NCBI GenBank assembly: GCA_948467735.1
Contig: CAOKFN010000089.1
Span: 1 to 6,007, forward strand
DNA: 6,007 bases
Direction of reading: 5' to 3'
Origin: an uncultured bacterium
GTDB taxonomy: Bacteria; Bacillota; Clostridia; Lachnospirales; Lachnospiraceae
The notes beneath the pieces are model-generated. The model was not told where the DNA came from. It was given only the letters and a program-made list of their open reading frames with translations, and did not search any database. Within the stretch, counting starts at the first letter, position 1. Every line of letters begins with the position of its first letter. Shown one piece after another: positions 4,650-6,007 of the stretch. The position numbers were made by a program, and so were the translations under genes.

Positions 4650-6007
4650 ATGTATCAGACCTATGAAATGGAATTGGCGGGACGGACCTTGAAGGTTGAC
4701 ATCAACCGGGTGGGAAAGCAGGCCAATGGATGTGCGTTTATGCACTATGGAGATACGGTGGTGCTCAGCACCGCAACCGCGTCGGAGAAGCCCAGAGAGG
4801 GGATTGACTTTTTCCCTTTGAGCGTGGAATATGAGGAGAAGCTGTATGCGGTGGGCAAGATACCCGGGGGCTTTAACAAGAGGGAGGGGAAGGCAAGCGA
4901 GAACGCCGTTCTGACCAGCCGTGTGATCGACAGGCCCATGCGTCCCCTGTTCCCCAAGGATTACCGCAATGACGTCACTTTGAACAATATGGTTATGAGC
5001 GTTGACCCGGAATGCCGTCCCGAATTGGTGGCCATGCTGGGCGCGGCCATAGCGACCTGTATTTCGGACATTCCCTTTGACGGCCCCTGCGCCATGACGC
5101 AGGTGGGCATGATTGACGGGGAATTTGTCATCAATCCCTCTCAGGAGCAGTGGAAAAACGGCGATTTGAATCTGACCGTGGCCTCCACAAAGGAAAAGGT
5201 AATTATGATTGAGGCCGGGGCGAACGAAGTGCCCGAGGAGAAAATGATCGAGGCAATCTACAAGGCCCATGAGATCAATCAGACCATCATTGCCTTCATA
5301 GAAAAAATCGCTGCGGAAACGGGCAAAAAGAAGCATGAATATACCAGCTGTGCGGTTCCGGAGGAAATGTTTGAGGAGATGAAGAGGCTCGTGCCTCCCG
5401 AGGAGATGGAGACGGCCGTATTTACCGATGACAAACAGACCCGGGAGGAAAATATCCGGAAGATTACCGAGAAGCTGGAGGAGGCTTTCGGGGAGAAGGA
5501 GGAATGGCTGGCAATTCTGGGCGAGGCCGTCTATCAGTATGAGAAGAAGACGGTGCGCAAGATGATATTAAAGGATCACAAGCGTCCCGACGGCCGTGAA
5601 ATCACCCAGATAAGGCCTCTGGCGGCGGAGGTTGACATCATTCCCCGGGTGCATGGCTCCGCTATGTTTACCCGGGGGCAGACTCAGATCTGCAATGTAT
5701 GTACGCTGGCGCCTTTGTCGGAGCAGCAGAAGATTGACGGGCTGGACGAGAACGAGGTGAGCAAGAGGTATATGCACCATTACAATTTCCCTTCCTATTC
5801 CGTGGGCGAGACAAAACCCTCCCGGGGGCCCGGAAGGCGTGAAATCGGCCATGGCGCGCTGGCGGAAAGGGCTTTGATTCCCGTGCTTCCCAGCGAGGAG
5901 GAGTTCCCCTATGCCATAAGGACCGTGTCCGAGACCTTTGAATCCAACGGTTCCACCTCCATGGCTTCCACCTGCGCTTCCTGCATGTCCCTGATGGCGG
6001 CGGGCGT
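4650..6007 (+). CDS. pnp: Polyribonucleotide nucleotidyltransferase (PNPase), 5' part, runs off window
   Basis: PNPase is a trimeric cytoplasmic 3'-5' phosphorolytic exoribonuclease that degrades RNA to nucleoside diphosphates and can run in reverse. An open frame without a stop runs from ATG 4650 to the window end: 452 complete codons of roughly 700 expected. The first RNase PH-like domain (about 1-140) shows MHYGDTVVLSTATAS (31-45), IDFFPLSVEYEEKLYAVGKIPGGF (51-74), and SRVIDRPMRPLFPK (90-103). An all-helical linker region lies around 235-305. The second RNase PH domain starts at DHKRPDGREI (309-318) and includes YNFPSYSVGET (378-388), GRREIGHG (395-402, with R396 and R397 at the phosphate/RNA-binding pair) and ESNGSTSMAS (431-440). 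The catalytic aspartate motif and the KH and S1 RNA-binding domains lie beyond the window. The start is backed by GGAGG at 4638-4642 and the normal N-terminus. It follows rpsO, the common gene order. Confidence 0.97.
   Translation, partial: MYQTYEMELAGRTLKVDINRVGKQANGCAFMHYGDTVVLSTATASEKPREGIDFFPLSVEYEEKLYAVGKIPGGFNKREGKASENAVLTSRVIDRPMRPLFPKDYRNDVTLNNMVMSVDPECRPELVAMLGAAIATCISDIPFDGPCAMTQVGMIDGEFVINPSQEQWKNGDLNLTVASTKEKVIMIEAGANEVPEEKMIEAIYKAHEINQTIIAFIEKIAAETGKKKHEYTSCAVPEEMFEEMKRLVPPEEMETAVFTDDKQTREENIRKITEKLEEAFGEKEEWLAILGEAVYQYEKKTVRKMILKDHKRPDGREITQIRPLAAEVDIIPRVHGSAMFTRGQTQICNVCTLAPLSEQQKIDGLDENEVSKRYMHHYNFPSYSVGETKPSRGPGRREIGHGALAERALIPVLPSEEEFPYAIRTVSETFESNGSTSMASTCASCMSLMAAG

Noticed and set aside
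4428..5336. Long - strand open frame (302 codons) across the rpsO-pnp spacer and pnp.
   Set aside because: It lies antisense to clearly coding pnp, shows no recognisable domain, and its length follows from pnp codon composition. It also covers the pnp leader hairpin.

Overview
The window is chromosomal DNA from a Gram-positive member of the Clostridia, most likely the family Lachnospiraceae. This is inferred from the style of the S2, EF-Ts, S15 and PNPase proteins, strong AGGAGG-type ribosome binding sites, consensus sigma-A promoters, moderate GC, and a spacer sequence resembling small spurious 'hypothetical proteins' common in that family. The genus cannot be fixed by reading alone. All six genes are on the + strand; the antisense open frames are shadows.

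Layout. (1) 1-506 is the 3' part of rpsB (ribosomal protein S2). (2) A 139-nt spacer contains a 15-bp RNA-like helix. (3) tsf (EF-Ts) starts at 646 and ends at a strong intrinsic terminator (1616-1659), so the rpsB-tsf unit closes without the pyrH-frr genes that often follow. (4) An AT-richer gene with its own promoter encodes a PhnP-like metallo-beta-lactamase-fold hydrolase (1768-2616). (5) A roughly 310-nt non-coding spacer holds a possible interspersed repeat, then a perfect-consensus promoter (TTGACA-17-TATAAT) followed by a WalR-like direct repeat inside an inverted repeat. (6) This promoter drives a secreted cell-wall hydrolase with two SH3 domains and an NlpC/P60 domain (2929-4026). 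(7) A good extended -10 promoter and a structured leader precede rpsO (S15, 4173-4439), which ends at a strong terminator. (8) A leader with an 85-nt, about 33-bp imperfect hairpin precedes pnp (PNPase, from 4650), which runs off the window.

How the genes work together. rpsB-tsf and rpsO-pnp are translation and RNA-turnover housekeeping units. Between them sit two independently transcribed genes, one for a small-molecule phosphodiesterase-like enzyme and one for a peptidoglycan hydrolase. The genes are conventional. The less ordinary content is in the leaders and spacers: possible RNase III/PNPase feedback on pnp, possible S15 autoregulation of rpsO, and possible WalR-type control of the cell-wall hydrolase. 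I see no CRISPR, insertion sequence, phage gene, tRNA or rRNA, and no strong case for a wholly new multi-gene system.
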